NCBI RefSeq assembly: GCF_001969855.1
Contig: NZ_MRBL01000001.1
Span: 248,001-312,000, forward strand
Source of the DNA: Bacillus haynesii
Lineage (GTDB): Bacteria; Bacillota; Bacilli; Bacillales; Bacillaceae
DNA length: 64,000 bases
Reading direction: 5' to 3'
The translations under genes were made by a program, and so were the position numbers. Below, piece by piece: positions 26,273 through 35,525 of the stretch (the stretch's first letter is position 1; each line of letters begins with the position of its first letter). The notes beneath the pieces were generated by a model. It made no database searches and was not told where the DNA came from. It worked only from the letters and a program-made list of their open reading frames with translations.

Positions 26273-27664
26273 TTACTGTGGCAATTGCACTTTGATCGGC
26301 TTAAACGGTGTAGAATAAAATGCGCTTAAATAACCAAATTCGACATCAAGCGAATATTGGTCAAGACTGAAGTTTTTCGCTCCAAATTCACCATCTAACG
26401 TAAAGTCTGATCGGAATCGGAGTTTTTTAGGATCAAGCACTTTTGTAAAATTACCTTTTACGCTGTGTCCCATCGGCGCCTCATCAAAGCCTTTATAAGC
26501 CGAATCAACCAGTGACATCGTTTCTAAAAAATTTTGCATGCTGTCAATATCGATCTTAGATTGATCGACATGTTTCAGATGATAGTCGACCGACAGTTTG
26601 CTGCCGTTTTGTTTCACCTGATCAACGGCAATCTGGAAGTCATGACGGTCAGCGCTCAGCGCGGCGGGTGTTTTTGTGAGAGGCAGCGTTTTTTCGGAAT
26701 CACCCATACTGCTGCTCGCCTCAATCTTGAGGTATTTTGCTCCTTTATTCACCTTTCCAAGGATCAGCCTCTCTTCGTGACGAACCCTGCTTCCGGTTAT
26801 TTTGCTGTCTGTTGTCCACTGCCCTCCGCTTATATGAGGGATTTCGTTTCCTTTATCATCGGTCACCTTCATAATCGATGTGCGATCGTGTGGATGTTCC
26901 TCTGAGTTGGATACTTCATAGTCGATGACAGTCGATTCTTTTCCAATAATTACCGTTTTTACGGCGAGCTTATGGCCATCAGCCGATTGTGCATTGTTGT
27001 TGGTTATGTGCAGCGTTTTATACGGCAGCTTTGAAACCGGAATGTCGAATTTCCATTTTCCTCTGATGCCATTGAGGCTTGTGATCGTAACCGGGAGTGT
27101 CAGTTTATCTGGAATATGTTTGTCTGGATAGCCCATCTGAATGTAGCCGGTATAGCCGTCATCTGTTTTCTTCAAGTCTCCTTGAGAAGCGATAGCCCAT
27201 TTGCGCTCGCCATTAAATAATGTGAATTGAATCGTTCTCGCTCCATCATTTAAGTCTTTTCTTGTATCGCTTTTCACCTTAAACGTCATACCGATGATTC
27301 CGCCGTCAAAATAAACACTTGTAGCTGTCACGTCTATGTTGTTGCTGGACGCTTTCTCGTTCAGTTCAGTGACAAGCTGGCCCGCCACCAAGTTTTGGCC
27401 GACATAGTCGTGGAATTGTTGATACGCTTTCCCAAACAGCGGGACGTCAGCCAATACGCTTTGCATCACTGGGGAAACGAAGCCGCTTCCAAGAAGGAGC
27501 ACGGCGGCCGCGCCTGAAACAAAAATAGTCCTTTTCATGGCGCGCTTCGGCTGAAACGTTTTTTCCCGTTTGGCCCGCTTGATGCCTTTATCGATCGATT
27601 CGCAGATTTCTTTTGTAGGGACATCGATCTTGTTTACTTCGTTTTTGAACCATTGTTTGTCCAT
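26273..27664 (-). CDS. DUF4179 membrane anti-sigma factor
   Basis: 463 residues. A cytoplasmic N-terminal part (1-45), one membrane span (about 46-66, TIFVSGAAAVLLLGSGFVSP) and a large extracellular domain. The DUF4179 start (VMQSVLADVPLFGKAYQQFH) follows the span, then beta-rich repeats. This layout is typical of anti-sigma factors paired with ECF30-type sigma factors. The gene overlaps the sigma gene by 31 bases, so translation is coupled. The signal sensed outside the cell is unknown. Confidence 0.85.
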   Translation of the reverse strand: MDKQWFKNEVNKIDVPTKEICESIDKGIKRAKREKTFQPKRAMKRTIFVSGAAAVLLLGSGFVSPVMQSVLADVPLFGKAYQQFHDYVGQNLVAGQLVTELNEKASSNNIDVTATSVYFDGGIIGMTFKVKSDTRKDLNDGARTIQFTLFNGERKWAIASQGDLKKTDDGYTGYIQMGYPDKHIPDKLTLPVTITSLNGIRGKWKFDIPVSKLPYKTLHITNNNAQSADGHKLAVKTVIIGKESTVIDYEVSNSEEHPHDRTSIMKVTDDKGNEIPHISGGQWTTDSKITGSRVRHEERLILGKVNKGAKYLKIEASSSMGDSEKTLPLTKTPAALSADRHDFQIAVDQVKQNGSKLSVDYHLKHVDQSKIDIDSMQNFLETMSLVDSAYKGFDEAPMGHSVKGNFTKVLDPKKLRFRSDFTLDGEFGAKNFSLDQYSLDVEFGYLSAFYSTPFKPIKVQLPQ

Positions 27665-28182
27665 GCGTCTTCTCCCCCAGTCAGTAGTTGTTTTAATTCA
27701 AGCTTCGCTCTTTTCAAATAGGTCTTAACGGTTCCTTCCGGAGCATTCATCACCTCGGCGATATCATGAATCGGCAGGTCGTGATAATAAAATAGAATGA
27801 TGGCGGTTTGATATTCTTTTCGCAACTGCTGAACAGCTTCAAGCATCCCCATTCTGTCGTCCGCATGCATCTCCTGCTCCTGTCCTTCGTCCTGCAGCGG
27901 CCTGTCCATTAAAACCACTTTCTTTTTCTTGTCCAATAAGGCATATGCTTGATGAATGAGGATTTTCGTCAGCCATGTCAAAAAGTATTCCGGATTCCTC
28001 AGCTGGGCAATCGATAAAAATGCCTTGTACGCCGTCTCCTGTACGATATCTAACGCATCCTCCTTGTTTCGCACATATATGTAAGCTGTTCTGTAAAGCT
28101 GATCGCTGTGCTTTTGAAACAGCATTTCAAAAGCTTTGGCATTGCCTGCGACAGCTTTCTTAACTAATCTGATTTGGTTCAC
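27634..28182 (-). CDS. ECF RNA polymerase sigma factor
   Basis: About 182 residues. Region 2 (FQKHSDQLYRTAYIYVRNKE, DALDIVQETAYKAF) and region 4 (YQTAIILFYYHDLPIHDIAE, APEGTVKTYLKRAK) are complete. The GTG start at 28182 is 7 bases after GGAGG; an earlier ATG (28203) lies upstream of the ribosome site and is not likely. Paired with a DUF4179 anti-sigma. A -35-like TGAAAC lies upstream, consistent with autoregulation. Related to SigV/SigM-type ECFs but not named. Confidence 0.9.
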   Translation of the reverse strand: MNQIRLVKKAVAGNAKAFEMLFQKHSDQLYRTAYIYVRNKEDALDIVQETAYKAFLSIAQLRNPEYFLTWLTKILIHQAYALLDKKKKVVLMDRPLQDEGQEQEMHADDRMGMLEAVQQLRKEYQTAIILFYYHDLPIHDIAEVMNAPEGTVKTYLKRAKLELKQLLTGGEDAWTNNGSKTK

Positions 28183-28204
28183 TGCTGCGCCTCCTTCAAA
28201 CATT

Positions 28205-28233
28205 AGAGAGGGAAATTGATGAGAAAAGTTTCA
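28205..28233 (-). promoter_or_regulatory. Probable ECF-type autoregulatory promoter
   Basis: Minus strand: TGAAAC (28233-28228) and CTCTCTA (28211-28205) with a 16-base gap. The TGAAAC -35 is a hallmark of ECF promoters in Bacillus; the -10 is less typical than CGTC. Confidence 0.5.
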
Positions 28234-28264
28234 AAAGGATGGAATTTTTTCTCTGCATTAAAAA

Positions 28265-28294
28265 AATCCGCTATTTCACTGAAAATAGCGGATT
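28265..28294 (-). terminator. Terminator of the 137-residue membrane protein gene
   Basis: ATCCGCTATTT and AAATAGCGGAT form an 11-base-pair stem; on the minus strand a T7 run follows. Confidence 0.88.
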
Positions 28295-28298
28295 CTAT

Positions 28299-28712
28299 TT
28301 ATTTCTTTGTCAGCGTCACTTTAGAAGTTCCGGTTTGGCCGTGCGGGGCCTGTTCATGTATAAGCTCTTCCCTCAGGTCATTCATACTTGATCGTTTGAT
28401 CCGATATACGGCCTCAAGCCGCACCAAATATTCGGCTCTTGTTTTGAAAGCATGAATGATTGAGATGATCCAAACAATGAGTAATGCTTTCATTGCCAAA
28501 TCGAAGAGGAACGTTCTGGCTGTAAAGGCAGCCAATAAAACCGCCGCTGCGTATCCGATTCCGGCAAATAACCATTTTCCTTGTTTAGTTCGCGCTGCGA
28601 TATAAATAAATGCAAACCAGCTTAAAAATCCAAAAGGAACCCATGTGAACACAAGCCAGAAGGAATGTGCAAACTCCCATTTCGTTCCTTTATTTGTATA
28701 ACCTTTAGCCAT
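28299..28712 (-). CDS. Small membrane protein, unknown function
   Basis: 137 residues with three to four hydrophobic segments ([52 protein letters not shown]) and a charged cytoplasmic tail from about residue 90. It starts about 140 bases before pepT and is divergent from it. Not recognised beyond its membrane topology. Confidence 0.75.
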   Translation of the reverse strand: MAKGYTNKGTKWEFAHSFWLVFTWVPFGFLSWFAFIYIAARTKQGKWLFAGIGYAAAVLLAAFTARTFLFDLAMKALLIVWIISIIHAFKTRAEYLVRLEAVYRIKRSSMNDLREELIHEQAPHGQTGTSKVTLTKK

Positions 28713-28851
28713 TTTGATACTCCCTTACAATTGTGATGATCCTTTAGAACTATATTATACTAAATTTTCCTACACAGGAATAAAAGTTTTCGATTCGCCC
28801 GCCATGAATGATAAGATAAACATAAAACCAACAATTGGAGATGAAGGAAAC

Positions 28852-30084
28852 ATGAAGAACAAACTGATTGAACGTCTCATTTCTTATGCGAAAGTGGATA
28901 CGCAGTCAAATGAAAACAGTCAGACGACGCCTTCCACTCCCGGGCAGCTGACGCTTGCCAATATGCTTGTCGAAGAGCTGAAAGAGATCGGCATGAAGGA
29001 CGTCACAATCGATAAAAACGGCTATGTGATGGCGACGCTTCCTTCGAATACGGAAAAAGAGGTACCGACAATCGGTTTCTTGGCTCATGTGGATACAGCA
29101 ACAGATTTTACCGGAAAGAACGTCAATCCGCAGGTTATCGAACAATACGACGGAAAGGACATTGTGCTGAATGAATCCCTCAATGTCGTCTTATCACCCA
29201 AGGAATTTCCCGAGCTTGCAAATTATGCGGGACATACGCTGATGACAACCGACGGAACGACTTTGCTCGGCGCCGACAATAAAGCGGGGATCTCTGAAAT
29301 CATGACGGCAATGGAATATTTAATTGCGCACCCCGAAATCAAACACGGAAAAATCAGAGTCGCTTTTACGCCTGATGAAGAGATTGGCAGAGGGCCGCAC
29401 AAATTTGACGTCGAGGCGTTCAACGCCAAATTCGCGTATACAGTTGACGGCGGACCGCTTGGCGAACTGCAGTACGAAAGCTTCAATGCCGCAGCAGCGA
29501 AAATCACTTGTAAAGGAACGAACGTCCACCCCGGCACAGCAAAAGGGAAAATGGTCAATGCCGCCAAAATCGCGATGCAGTTCCACGCCGCATTGCCGGA
29601 AAACGAAGCTCCTGAATTTACAGAAGGTTATGAAGGCTTTTATCATCTGCTTTCGATCAATGGTGATGTCTCTGAAACGAATCTCTCCTATATCATCAGG
29701 GATTTTGACAGAGACCGATTTAACGAGAGAAAAGAAATCGTCCAAAAAATCGCAAACGACCTTACAGCTAAATACGGCGAAAACAGCATCACAGTGGACA
29801 TGAATGATCAATATTACAACATGAGGGAAAAAATCGAACCGGTTAAAGAGATTGTCGACATTGCCTATGAAGCGATGAAAAACCTGGATATCGAGCCGGT
29901 TGTGAAACCGATCCGCGGGGGAACCGACGGCTCACAGCTCTCTTACATGGGGTTGCCTTGCCCGAATATTTTCACAGGCGGGGAAAACTTTCACGGAAAA
30001 TACGAGTATATTTCCGCAGACAATATGGTAAAAGCCGCGAATGTCATCGTGGAAATTGTGAAGCTGTTCGAAGATAGGGCGTAA
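28852..30084 (+). CDS. pepT: Peptidase T (tripeptide aminopeptidase)
   Basis: 410 residues, identical in length to B. subtilis PepT. M20B metallopeptidase with zinc ligands in [38 protein letters not shown] and [13 protein letters not shown], plus the C-terminal [12 protein letters not shown]. Releases the N-terminal residue of tripeptides in the cytoplasm. ATG 28852 follows GGAGATGAAGGA; a longer frame upstream is not supported. Confidence 0.96.
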   Translation: MKNKLIERLISYAKVDTQSNENSQTTPSTPGQLTLANMLVEELKEIGMKDVTIDKNGYVMATLPSNTEKEVPTIGFLAHVDTATDFTGKNVNPQVIEQYDGKDIVLNESLNVVLSPKEFPELANYAGHTLMTTDGTTLLGADNKAGISEIMTAMEYLIAHPEIKHGKIRVAFTPDEEIGRGPHKFDVEAFNAKFAYTVDGGPLGELQYESFNAAAAKITCKGTNVHPGTAKGKMVNAAKIAMQFHAALPENEAPEFTEGYEGFYHLLSINGDVSETNLSYIIRDFDRDRFNERKEIVQKIANDLTAKYGENSITVDMNDQYYNMREKIEPVKEIVDIAYEAMKNLDIEPVVKPIRGGTDGSQLSYMGLPCPNIFTGGENFHGKYEYISADNMVKAANVIVEIVKLFEDRA

Positions 30085-30094
30085 TACGAAAAAA

Positions 30095-30132
30095 AGCGGA
30101 AAGCGGCTGCAAGGCACGACAGCCGCTTTTTT
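30095..30132 (+). terminator. Terminator of pepT
   Basis: AAAGCGGCTG and CAGCCGCTTT pair around a 10-base loop, then T6. Confidence 0.9.
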
Positions 30133-30145
30133 GCCAGATCAATCT

Positions 30146-30591
30146 TTATCTGTGCTTTGCCGAAAGTAGATTCTGTACATGCTGTTTGCCCGGCCCTTTG
30201 TGTATCGCTCCTTTCACAGAAGCCGTCAGGGCGCCGCATGCATTCGCAAACTCCAGCAATCTTCGGTGGTGCTTGGGTGTACCAGATCGCACAGCATTGT
30301 GCCTTTGATACATCGAGTCATGCCAATTCTGATAAAAAGGCGCCGATAAAAGCGTCGTCCTCGCCGGTTTTCTTCAAGACGCTGATTAAGTAATCGCCAA
30401 AATGATCGTTGCAACCTTCTTCAGTATTGCCGCACGGGCGCCGTATTTAGCGGTAGCAATCGCGGCATTCACAGGCGCTCCTCCGGCTACGCGCTAAAGC
30501 CCGTAACATCTAGCAAAGGGATTATTTTTTGGATCGGGATAAAGTCACTTAACTTCTCACCGATACAAAAATTCTGTTCATTTGGCTTCAT
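30146..30591 (-). pseudogene. Fructokinase (PfkB/ScrK) remnant
   Basis: The N-terminus starts at ATG 30591, overlapping the end of the sucrose hydrolase gene by 14 bases: NEQNFCIGEKLSDFIPIQK. After a shift comes VAGGAPVNAAIATAKYGARA, then ILKKV, a shift, and NDHFGDYLISVLKKTGEDDA. Later frames resume with FANACGALTASVKGAIHKGP and end at TAA 30146-30148. These are the start, sugar-binding loop and C-terminus of a PfkB kinase. The rest, including the ATP/catalytic GAGD motif, is deleted: about 446 bases remain of about 960. Non-functional. Confidence 0.88.
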
Positions 30592-32065
30592 CACCTTTCC
30601 AAATATCTTTCAACGTCCAGTAAGTGAACTCTTCAACCCGGACATTGCCTTTCTCAGAAAACAGCTCAATCCCGGCTCTTCCTTCTTTGGGATATATTCG
30701 GCTGGTCATTGTCGCTTCACCATGGTTTGCAAATACTTCAATAGACGATCTGTCAAGAAACAGATGCAAGGTGAGCTTCTCTTCCGCTTCAAGCCGTACG
30801 TTTCTCACACCGTCCCGCGCTTTGCCGGACTTTGAACAGTCGAGCGTCAGCTTTTGATCAACCAAGCTGTACTGGATGATTGTCTCTTCCTGTTCAATTC
30901 CCCGGATCTTTAAGCCAACCGTTTCGGCACTGCAAATTGTCAAATCAAAAACGGCTATCACTTCAAGAAGCTTTTCGGCTGTCTTTATAAAATAGCTGCC
31001 GGAAATCGATTGATTATCACATTCATGATGTTCCGATTCACGAAGTAATTGAGTCTCCTCGACGGGATTCATTAAAATTTTGTGATCATCCTTCAACGTC
31101 AATTCACGCGGCAAAGTTAATGCCCCGCACCATCCGTCTGCTTTCGTCGGCATCTCTGACTCCCACATATCCATCCAGCCAATTGCAATTCTGCGCCCTT
31201 TGTCATCCAATAACGTTTGCACGGCATAAAAGTCATGGCCGTGATCCAGCTCTTTAAAGGAGCCATGTACAAACTCATTCGTTTCTTCATTATAGTCTCC
31301 AATCAAATAGCCTGTTTGATACAGATTTTGATATGAATCACCATCCGCCTCTATACCCTGAGGGGAAATCAGCAAAATGTGTTTGCCGTCCAGTTCAAAG
31401 AAATCCGGACATTCCCACATAAAGCCGAGATTTCCGTCGCTTTGGGCGAGAACGCCTGCGTACTCCCAATCTACAAAGTTAGGCGTGCGGTATAAAATGA
31501 CCCGCCCGATGTTCTCTTTTGAGGAGTTTCCGACCACCATATACCAGTTCTCACGATGCTTCCATACTTTCGGATCGCGAAAGTGACGGGCGCTGTCTTC
31601 CGGCGGCTCTGCAATGACAGGGTTTTCTTTCAGTTTTTCAAAGACGATACCGTCTTTGCTGACTGCTATATTCTGATTTTGGTAGAAATCGTCTTTCTCT
31701 TCATCTATCATATTATGCCCTGTATAGATTAAAGCGAGGTCGCCGTTATATTCGACTGCGCTTCCTGAGAAACAGCCGCTCTCATCAAATGCATCGCCAG
31801 GCGCTAAAGCGATCGGCAAGTGCTCCCAGTGAATGAGATCCTTGCTCTTCAAATGGCCCCAATGCATCGGCCCCCAATTCTCATCATACGGATGGTGCTG
31901 ATAAAAGACATGATACTCCCCTTTATATTGAATAAGCCCGTTTGGATCATTTATCCAGTTTGCCCGCGGCATCATGTGATAGCCCATTCGGTATCGGTGA
32001 TTCACTTTTTTCCCGGCTTTCTTCAATGCTTCTTCTGCCTGCTGAATTCTGTTCATCTGTGACAT
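30578..32065 (-). CDS. Sucrose hydrolase (GH32, sucrose-6-phosphate hydrolase/invertase type)
   Basis: 495 residues. The three GH32 signatures are intact: WINDPNG (nucleophile Asp), FRDPKVW (stabiliser) and MWECPDFFEL (acid/base Glu). A C-terminal beta-sandwich ends near residue 480. No signal peptide, so it works in the cytoplasm. Because the gene follows a proton-linked sucrose permease rather than a PTS protein, free sucrose rather than sucrose-6-phosphate is the probable substrate (CscA-like use). The reading frame runs into the start of the decayed fructokinase. Confidence 0.92.
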   Translation of the reverse strand: MSQMNRIQQAEEALKKAGKKVNHRYRMGYHMMPRANWINDPNGLIQYKGEYHVFYQHHPYDENWGPMHWGHLKSKDLIHWEHLPIALAPGDAFDESGCFSGSAVEYNGDLALIYTGHNMIDEEKDDFYQNQNIAVSKDGIVFEKLKENPVIAEPPEDSARHFRDPKVWKHRENWYMVVGNSSKENIGRVILYRTPNFVDWEYAGVLAQSDGNLGFMWECPDFFELDGKHILLISPQGIEADGDSYQNLYQTGYLIGDYNEETNEFVHGSFKELDHGHDFYAVQTLLDDKGRRIAIGWMDMWESEMPTKADGWCGALTLPRELTLKDDHKILMNPVEETQLLRESEHHECDNQSISGSYFIKTAEKLLEVIAVFDLTICSAETVGLKIRGIEQEETIIQYSLVDQKLTLDCSKSGKARDGVRNVRLEAEEKLTLHLFLDRSSIEVFANHGEATMTSRIYPKEGRAGIELFSEKGNVRVEEFTYWTLKDIWKGDEAK

Positions 32066-32070
32066 CCTCT

Positions 32071-33306
32071 CTATATATGCTTTCTTTGTAGACTTTGAGC
32101 AAATTCAACGTCTTTCTTTGAGTCTAGCAAGGTAAAAATCGAAATAAGGGTGAAACAAAGGACCATTGCTCCCATGATGAGATAAGTCTGGCGAAATCCG
32201 ATGCTGTCGTATAAACCTCCCGCAAGCGGCGAAAAAATCGACGTGCCTACCTGGGATGCGAATTGAAAGCCGACAAGATAAAGTACGGATGAAAGACGAT
32301 TATCAAAGTTAGTCGCCAAATATTTAAACACCGCAATCAGCATAATCGGCAATTCTAAAGCATGAATGAGTTTCATCGATGAAATTCCGACCGGTCCGCT
32401 GACAAGTCCGGAACCGATAATGCGGAAAGCCATTAATAGCCCCGCTAAAATCAAACTTTTTTTAGGACCGAGCTTATTGACGATGAAAGGCGCAAGAAAC
32501 ATCATGCCCGCTTCAATAAATACTTGGAATGAATTAAGGTATCCAAATATTTGGTTCCCCAAGGCCGGAGTCGGAAATAAGGAAGCGTAGTAAAGCGGAA
32601 ACTGCTGGTCATAGACGCCGTATACGCAAGTTACGCCGATCACGTACAACATCAAAAACCAGAAATCTTTTAAGAGAAAAAGCCCTCCTACGTCTTTTAA
32701 TCCGACCGAGTCTGCTCTTTCCTTTTCATAATCTGTCATCTCAATTTTTACGGAAACAATAATGGCCACTAATATGACTGCTGAAACGGACGCAACCCAG
32801 AAGTTGATATTCGGATCGATATTGAACAGCTGACCTGCAAAAAATGTCGCCGCAGCCCAGCCGAGGGAACCCCACATCCTTGTTCTTCCATATTCAAATT
32901 GATATTTACGGCTGACCTTTTCAATAAAAGTTTCAATCGCGCCAATTCCAGCGAGAAAAGCAGTTCCCAAATAAATTCCCCCGACGATAGCCCCAAGAAA
33001 GACATTGTATTGCAAAAGCGGTCCGTAAACGAAAATATAAAAGGGACCCGTAAATACGAGAAGCAAACTGATCATAAATAATATGTTTTTCTTCAGCCCG
33101 AGCTTATCAGAGATAAAACCGTACAAAGGCTGCATGCACAAAGTAAAGATAGCGTTTACAGAAAAGATAATGCCCGTCGCAGACCCGTTCAAATTGATTT
33201 CTTGCCCCAACCAAATCGCAAATAAAGAATAGCTGGAAGACCAAGTAAAAAAGAAAAAGAAAAAATAAGCGCTTAGTTTCCAATACAGAGTTTTTGAGCC
33301 CTTCAT
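32071..33306 (-). CDS. Sucrose:H+ symporter, MFS oligosaccharide family (CscB/LacY-like)
   Basis: About 411 residues, twelve membrane helices. FTWSSSYSLFAIWLGQEINL and GRTRMWGSLGWAAATFFAGQ match the oligosaccharide:H+ symporter family, which includes LacY, RafB and CscB. ATG 33306 follows AAGGGAGCAG. An upstream, longer frame has no ribosome site. It lies 5 bases from the sucrose hydrolase gene. Sucrose specificity is inferred from the neighbour; raffinose or other beta-fructosides are possible. Confidence 0.85.
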   Translation of the reverse strand: MKGSKTLYWKLSAYFFFFFFTWSSSYSLFAIWLGQEINLNGSATGIIFSVNAIFTLCMQPLYGFISDKLGLKKNILFMISLLLVFTGPFYIFVYGPLLQYNVFLGAIVGGIYLGTAFLAGIGAIETFIEKVSRKYQFEYGRTRMWGSLGWAAATFFAGQLFNIDPNINFWVASVSAVILVAIIVSVKIEMTDYEKERADSVGLKDVGGLFLLKDFWFLMLYVIGVTCVYGVYDQQFPLYYASLFPTPALGNQIFGYLNSFQVFIEAGMMFLAPFIVNKLGPKKSLILAGLLMAFRIIGSGLVSGPVGISSMKLIHALELPIMLIAVFKYLATNFDNRLSSVLYLVGFQFASQVGTSIFSPLAGGLYDSIGFRQTYLIMGAMVLCFTLISIFTLLDSKKDVEFAQSLQRKHI

Positions 33307-33369
33307 TTTCACTGCTCCCTTGACCATTATTTGAAACTGCTTAACTGCATTTGTGCCGCCATTCCGCAT

Positions 33370-33739
33370 TCCGGGCGCCTCTCTTTACACGAAAAGACGG
33401 ATGTTTAACATGTTACATTCGCTTCCGCCAGCTTTGAATCGTCTTGGACAATCCGTCCTGAGAAAACGCTTTCTTAAAATGCCGTTTTTCACATGGACGT
33501 TTTCACGCCAGCCACTTTTTCTCCTCAATCCATCGTTCCAACAAAATTTAAAAGCGCTTTCAAATGAATTTTATGTCAACCGGTTTCATATGTCAACCGG
33601 TTGACATACTTTTTTACAAAAGCGACACATAAGGCCTCGTGGTGATTCATGGAAAATCCTTGCACATAGCGGTTCAATTCTCTAAAATAAGTGCGTGATG
33701 AGAATTGTAAGCCATTTCGATAACACAGGGGGCAAGGGC
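33370..33739. promoter_or_regulatory. Divergent regulatory region of the sucrose locus
   Basis: 370 bases between the divergent symporter and LacI genes. It contains two adjoining operator copies (33573-33607), a cre-like box (33549-33562, TAAAAGCGCTTTCA, one mismatch) and a second weaker cre-like box near 33471-33484. The operator pair is placed to control both promoters. Confidence 0.65.
33573..33607. promoter_or_regulatory. Two tandem LacI-type operators
   Basis: ATGTCAACCGGTTGACAT (33590-33607) is a perfect 18-base palindrome with the central CG step typical of LacI/GalR sites. Immediately left of it ATGTCAACCGGTTTCAT (33573-33589) is an imperfect copy. They abut with no spacer. Confidence 0.85.
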
Positions 33740-34714
33740 ATGAAGCCTAACATTCACGATGTTGCAAAAATAGCAGGTGTTTCACCAACCACCGTTTCAC
33801 GGGTGCTGAATAACCGCGGTTATATTAGCGAAAAAACAAAAGAAAGAGTGTACAAGGCGATGGAAGAAATCAACTATTTTCCAAACGACCTTGCCCGCTC
33901 TTTATTCCGAAAACGCACAAATTTAATAGGCCTCATCATCCCGAACTCCAGCAATCCTTTCTTCGGGGAACTGGCCTTTCATATTGAAAGCATTTGCACG
34001 CTAAAAGGGTATAAACTTCTTCTTTGCAACAGTTTAAACCGCAAGGATAAAGAAGAGAAGTATTTGGAAATGCTGATACGAAATCAGGTTGACGGCGTTA
34101 TCGCCGTAACGTTTAATAGGGGCATTTTAGATTATCACAAACAAAATCTTCCGATTGTCGCAATCGATCACTATTTATCCAATCATATCCCGGTAGTGGG
34201 ATCAGACAACTATGCCGGCGGAAAAAAGGCGACAGAATTACTGCTCGGAAAAGGGTGCAAGCACATTGTTCATATTAATGGGCCGCTCGAGCTTGAAACA
34301 CCTGCAAATCTTAGGAGAAAAGCATATGAAGACGTCATGAAAGAACACGGAAGAAAGCCTGTTACATATGAAGTTCCTTTTCATCAAAATTATCAAGAAT
34401 ATATCTCCAGGCTCTTTGATGAACAACCTAATGCTGACGGCATTTTTGCCAGTGACGACCTCATAGCTGCCGCAGTCTTGAATCAAGCCAAAAAACGAGG
34501 CATAGATATTCCCAACCGCTTAAAAGTAATCGGTTACGATGGAACGGAAACGGTTCAGTCGCTGCTCCCTGATTTGACAACGATCCAGCAGCCTATTGAA
34601 TTAATCTCGAAAAAGGCAATTGAAATCTTGCTAAAAGCGGTCGATGGTGATTTTAACGATTTGCCGCGTGAAACCTATTTGCCAGTTCAAGTTCTGGAGG
34701 GTAAAACAACTTAA
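33740..34714 (+). CDS. LacI-family regulator of the sucrose locus
   Basis: 324 residues from ATG 33740. HTH with the hinge helix at the N-terminus (HDVAKIAGVSPTTVSRVLNN), then a periplasmic-binding-type effector domain (LIIPNSSNPFFGEL, VVGSDNYAGGKKATELLLGK, GIFASDDLIAAAVLNQAKKR, VIGYDGTE). Divergent from the sucrose symporter, with two operators between. Likely a repressor released by sucrose, fructose or a phosphate of these. An extended frame from 33695 lacks a good ribosome site. Confidence 0.9.
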   Translation: MKPNIHDVAKIAGVSPTTVSRVLNNRGYISEKTKERVYKAMEEINYFPNDLARSLFRKRTNLIGLIIPNSSNPFFGELAFHIESICTLKGYKLLLCNSLNRKDKEEKYLEMLIRNQVDGVIAVTFNRGILDYHKQNLPIVAIDHYLSNHIPVVGSDNYAGGKKATELLLGKGCKHIVHINGPLELETPANLRRKAYEDVMKEHGRKPVTYEVPFHQNYQEYISRLFDEQPNADGIFASDDLIAAAVLNQAKKRGIDIPNRLKVIGYDGTETVQSLLPDLTTIQQPIELISKKAIEILLKAVDGDFNDLPRETYLPVQVLEGKTT

Positions 34715-34731
34715 TATTCACATCATGTTAT

Positions 34732-34759
34732 GGAGAGATCTCCAGCTTTTATCTCTCCT
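34732..34759 (+). terminator. Terminator of the LacI gene
   Basis: GGAGAGAT and ATCTCTCC pair around an 11-base loop; the T-rich tail is interrupted. Confidence 0.6.
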
Positions 34760-34896
34760 ATACACTTCTTTTGCTTTCTATGACTTTTGTAAAAATAAGA
34801 TAAATTTTAACTTATTTTTCTAGACAAGCCACCTTTTGTGTGATAATGTATAGTACAAGTTTTCAAAATATTCTATCATTAAGTGGGGTGCCATAA

Positions 34897-35427
34897 TTGG
34901 AAATGAGCAAAGTTCTTCCTGAACCGCTGACTTCCCTTGTGAAAGACATGCTGACCAAAACGGATGGTTCAACAACCAAAGCAATCGAAACGCTGATAGG
35001 CGGTAAGGTTGATATCGAAGTTTTCCGGCAGGTCTATGTGGATTACGATCATCTGTCTGCTGAGGAAGCAAAACTGTTCCAGTCTGATGATCAGATTTTA
35101 TTCAGGACCTCCTCATTGAAACGGGGCAATGATTATTTGTCATTTAACTATGTCTATGTGAAAACGAATGCATTGCCGCCTGCCGTCAAACAATACCTAA
35201 AAGAAGAACGGCTCCCCATCGGCAAAATTATTTCCGAACTGGAGTCAAGGCGTGAAATTTTCAGCACGGGCGACTGCCTGGGAAAACATTTCACACAACT
35301 TGTACCTGTTTCAGCAGACCGGACATATGCTTTTAAAAAATACCAGATCATCAGCGGCCGGCAGTGCATGTTCTATGTCTGCGAGCTGTTCGATTTAGAA
35401 CAAATCTGCAAACTGACTGCGGGCTAA
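34897..35427 (+). CDS. Chorismate-lyase-like (DUF98/UTRA-fold) protein
   Basis: 176 residues, no membrane span. The pattern LFRTSSLKRGNDYLSFNYVY, VYVKTNALPPAVKQYL, then PIGKIISELESRREIF is that of the UbiC-like/DUF98 family (aromatic-acid binding fold shared with UTRA effector domains). Start is TTG 34897 (behind AAGTGGGGTG) or ATG 34903. No ubiquinone pathway exists in Bacillus, so true chorismate lyase activity is doubtful; ligand unknown. The family call is by pattern and moderate. Confidence 0.6.
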   Translation: MEMSKVLPEPLTSLVKDMLTKTDGSTTKAIETLIGGKVDIEVFRQVYVDYDHLSAEEAKLFQSDDQILFRTSSLKRGNDYLSFNYVYVKTNALPPAVKQYLKEERLPIGKIISELESRREIFSTGDCLGKHFTQLVPVSADRTYAFKKYQIISGRQCMFYVCELFDLEQICKLTAG

Positions 35428-35498
35428 ATCATGCCCGTCAGCTACCGCTTTATGAAAGAGCTTCCAAAACCTCCTCATTCCTTCTTCCCTCAAAACAA

Positions 35499-35520
35499 AA
35501 ACCCCTGAGAAACAGGGGCT
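35499..35520 (-). terminator. Terminator of the secreted DUF4163/DUF3298 protein gene
   Basis: AACCCCTG and CAGGGGCT hairpin; the minus strand continues TTTTTGTTTTG. Confidence 0.85.
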
Positions 35521-35525
35521 GTTAT

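Noticed and set aside
29320-29811. Long frames on both strands inside pepT
   Set aside because: Overlap the intact pepT gene in other frames; low-complexity composition typical of shadow frames.
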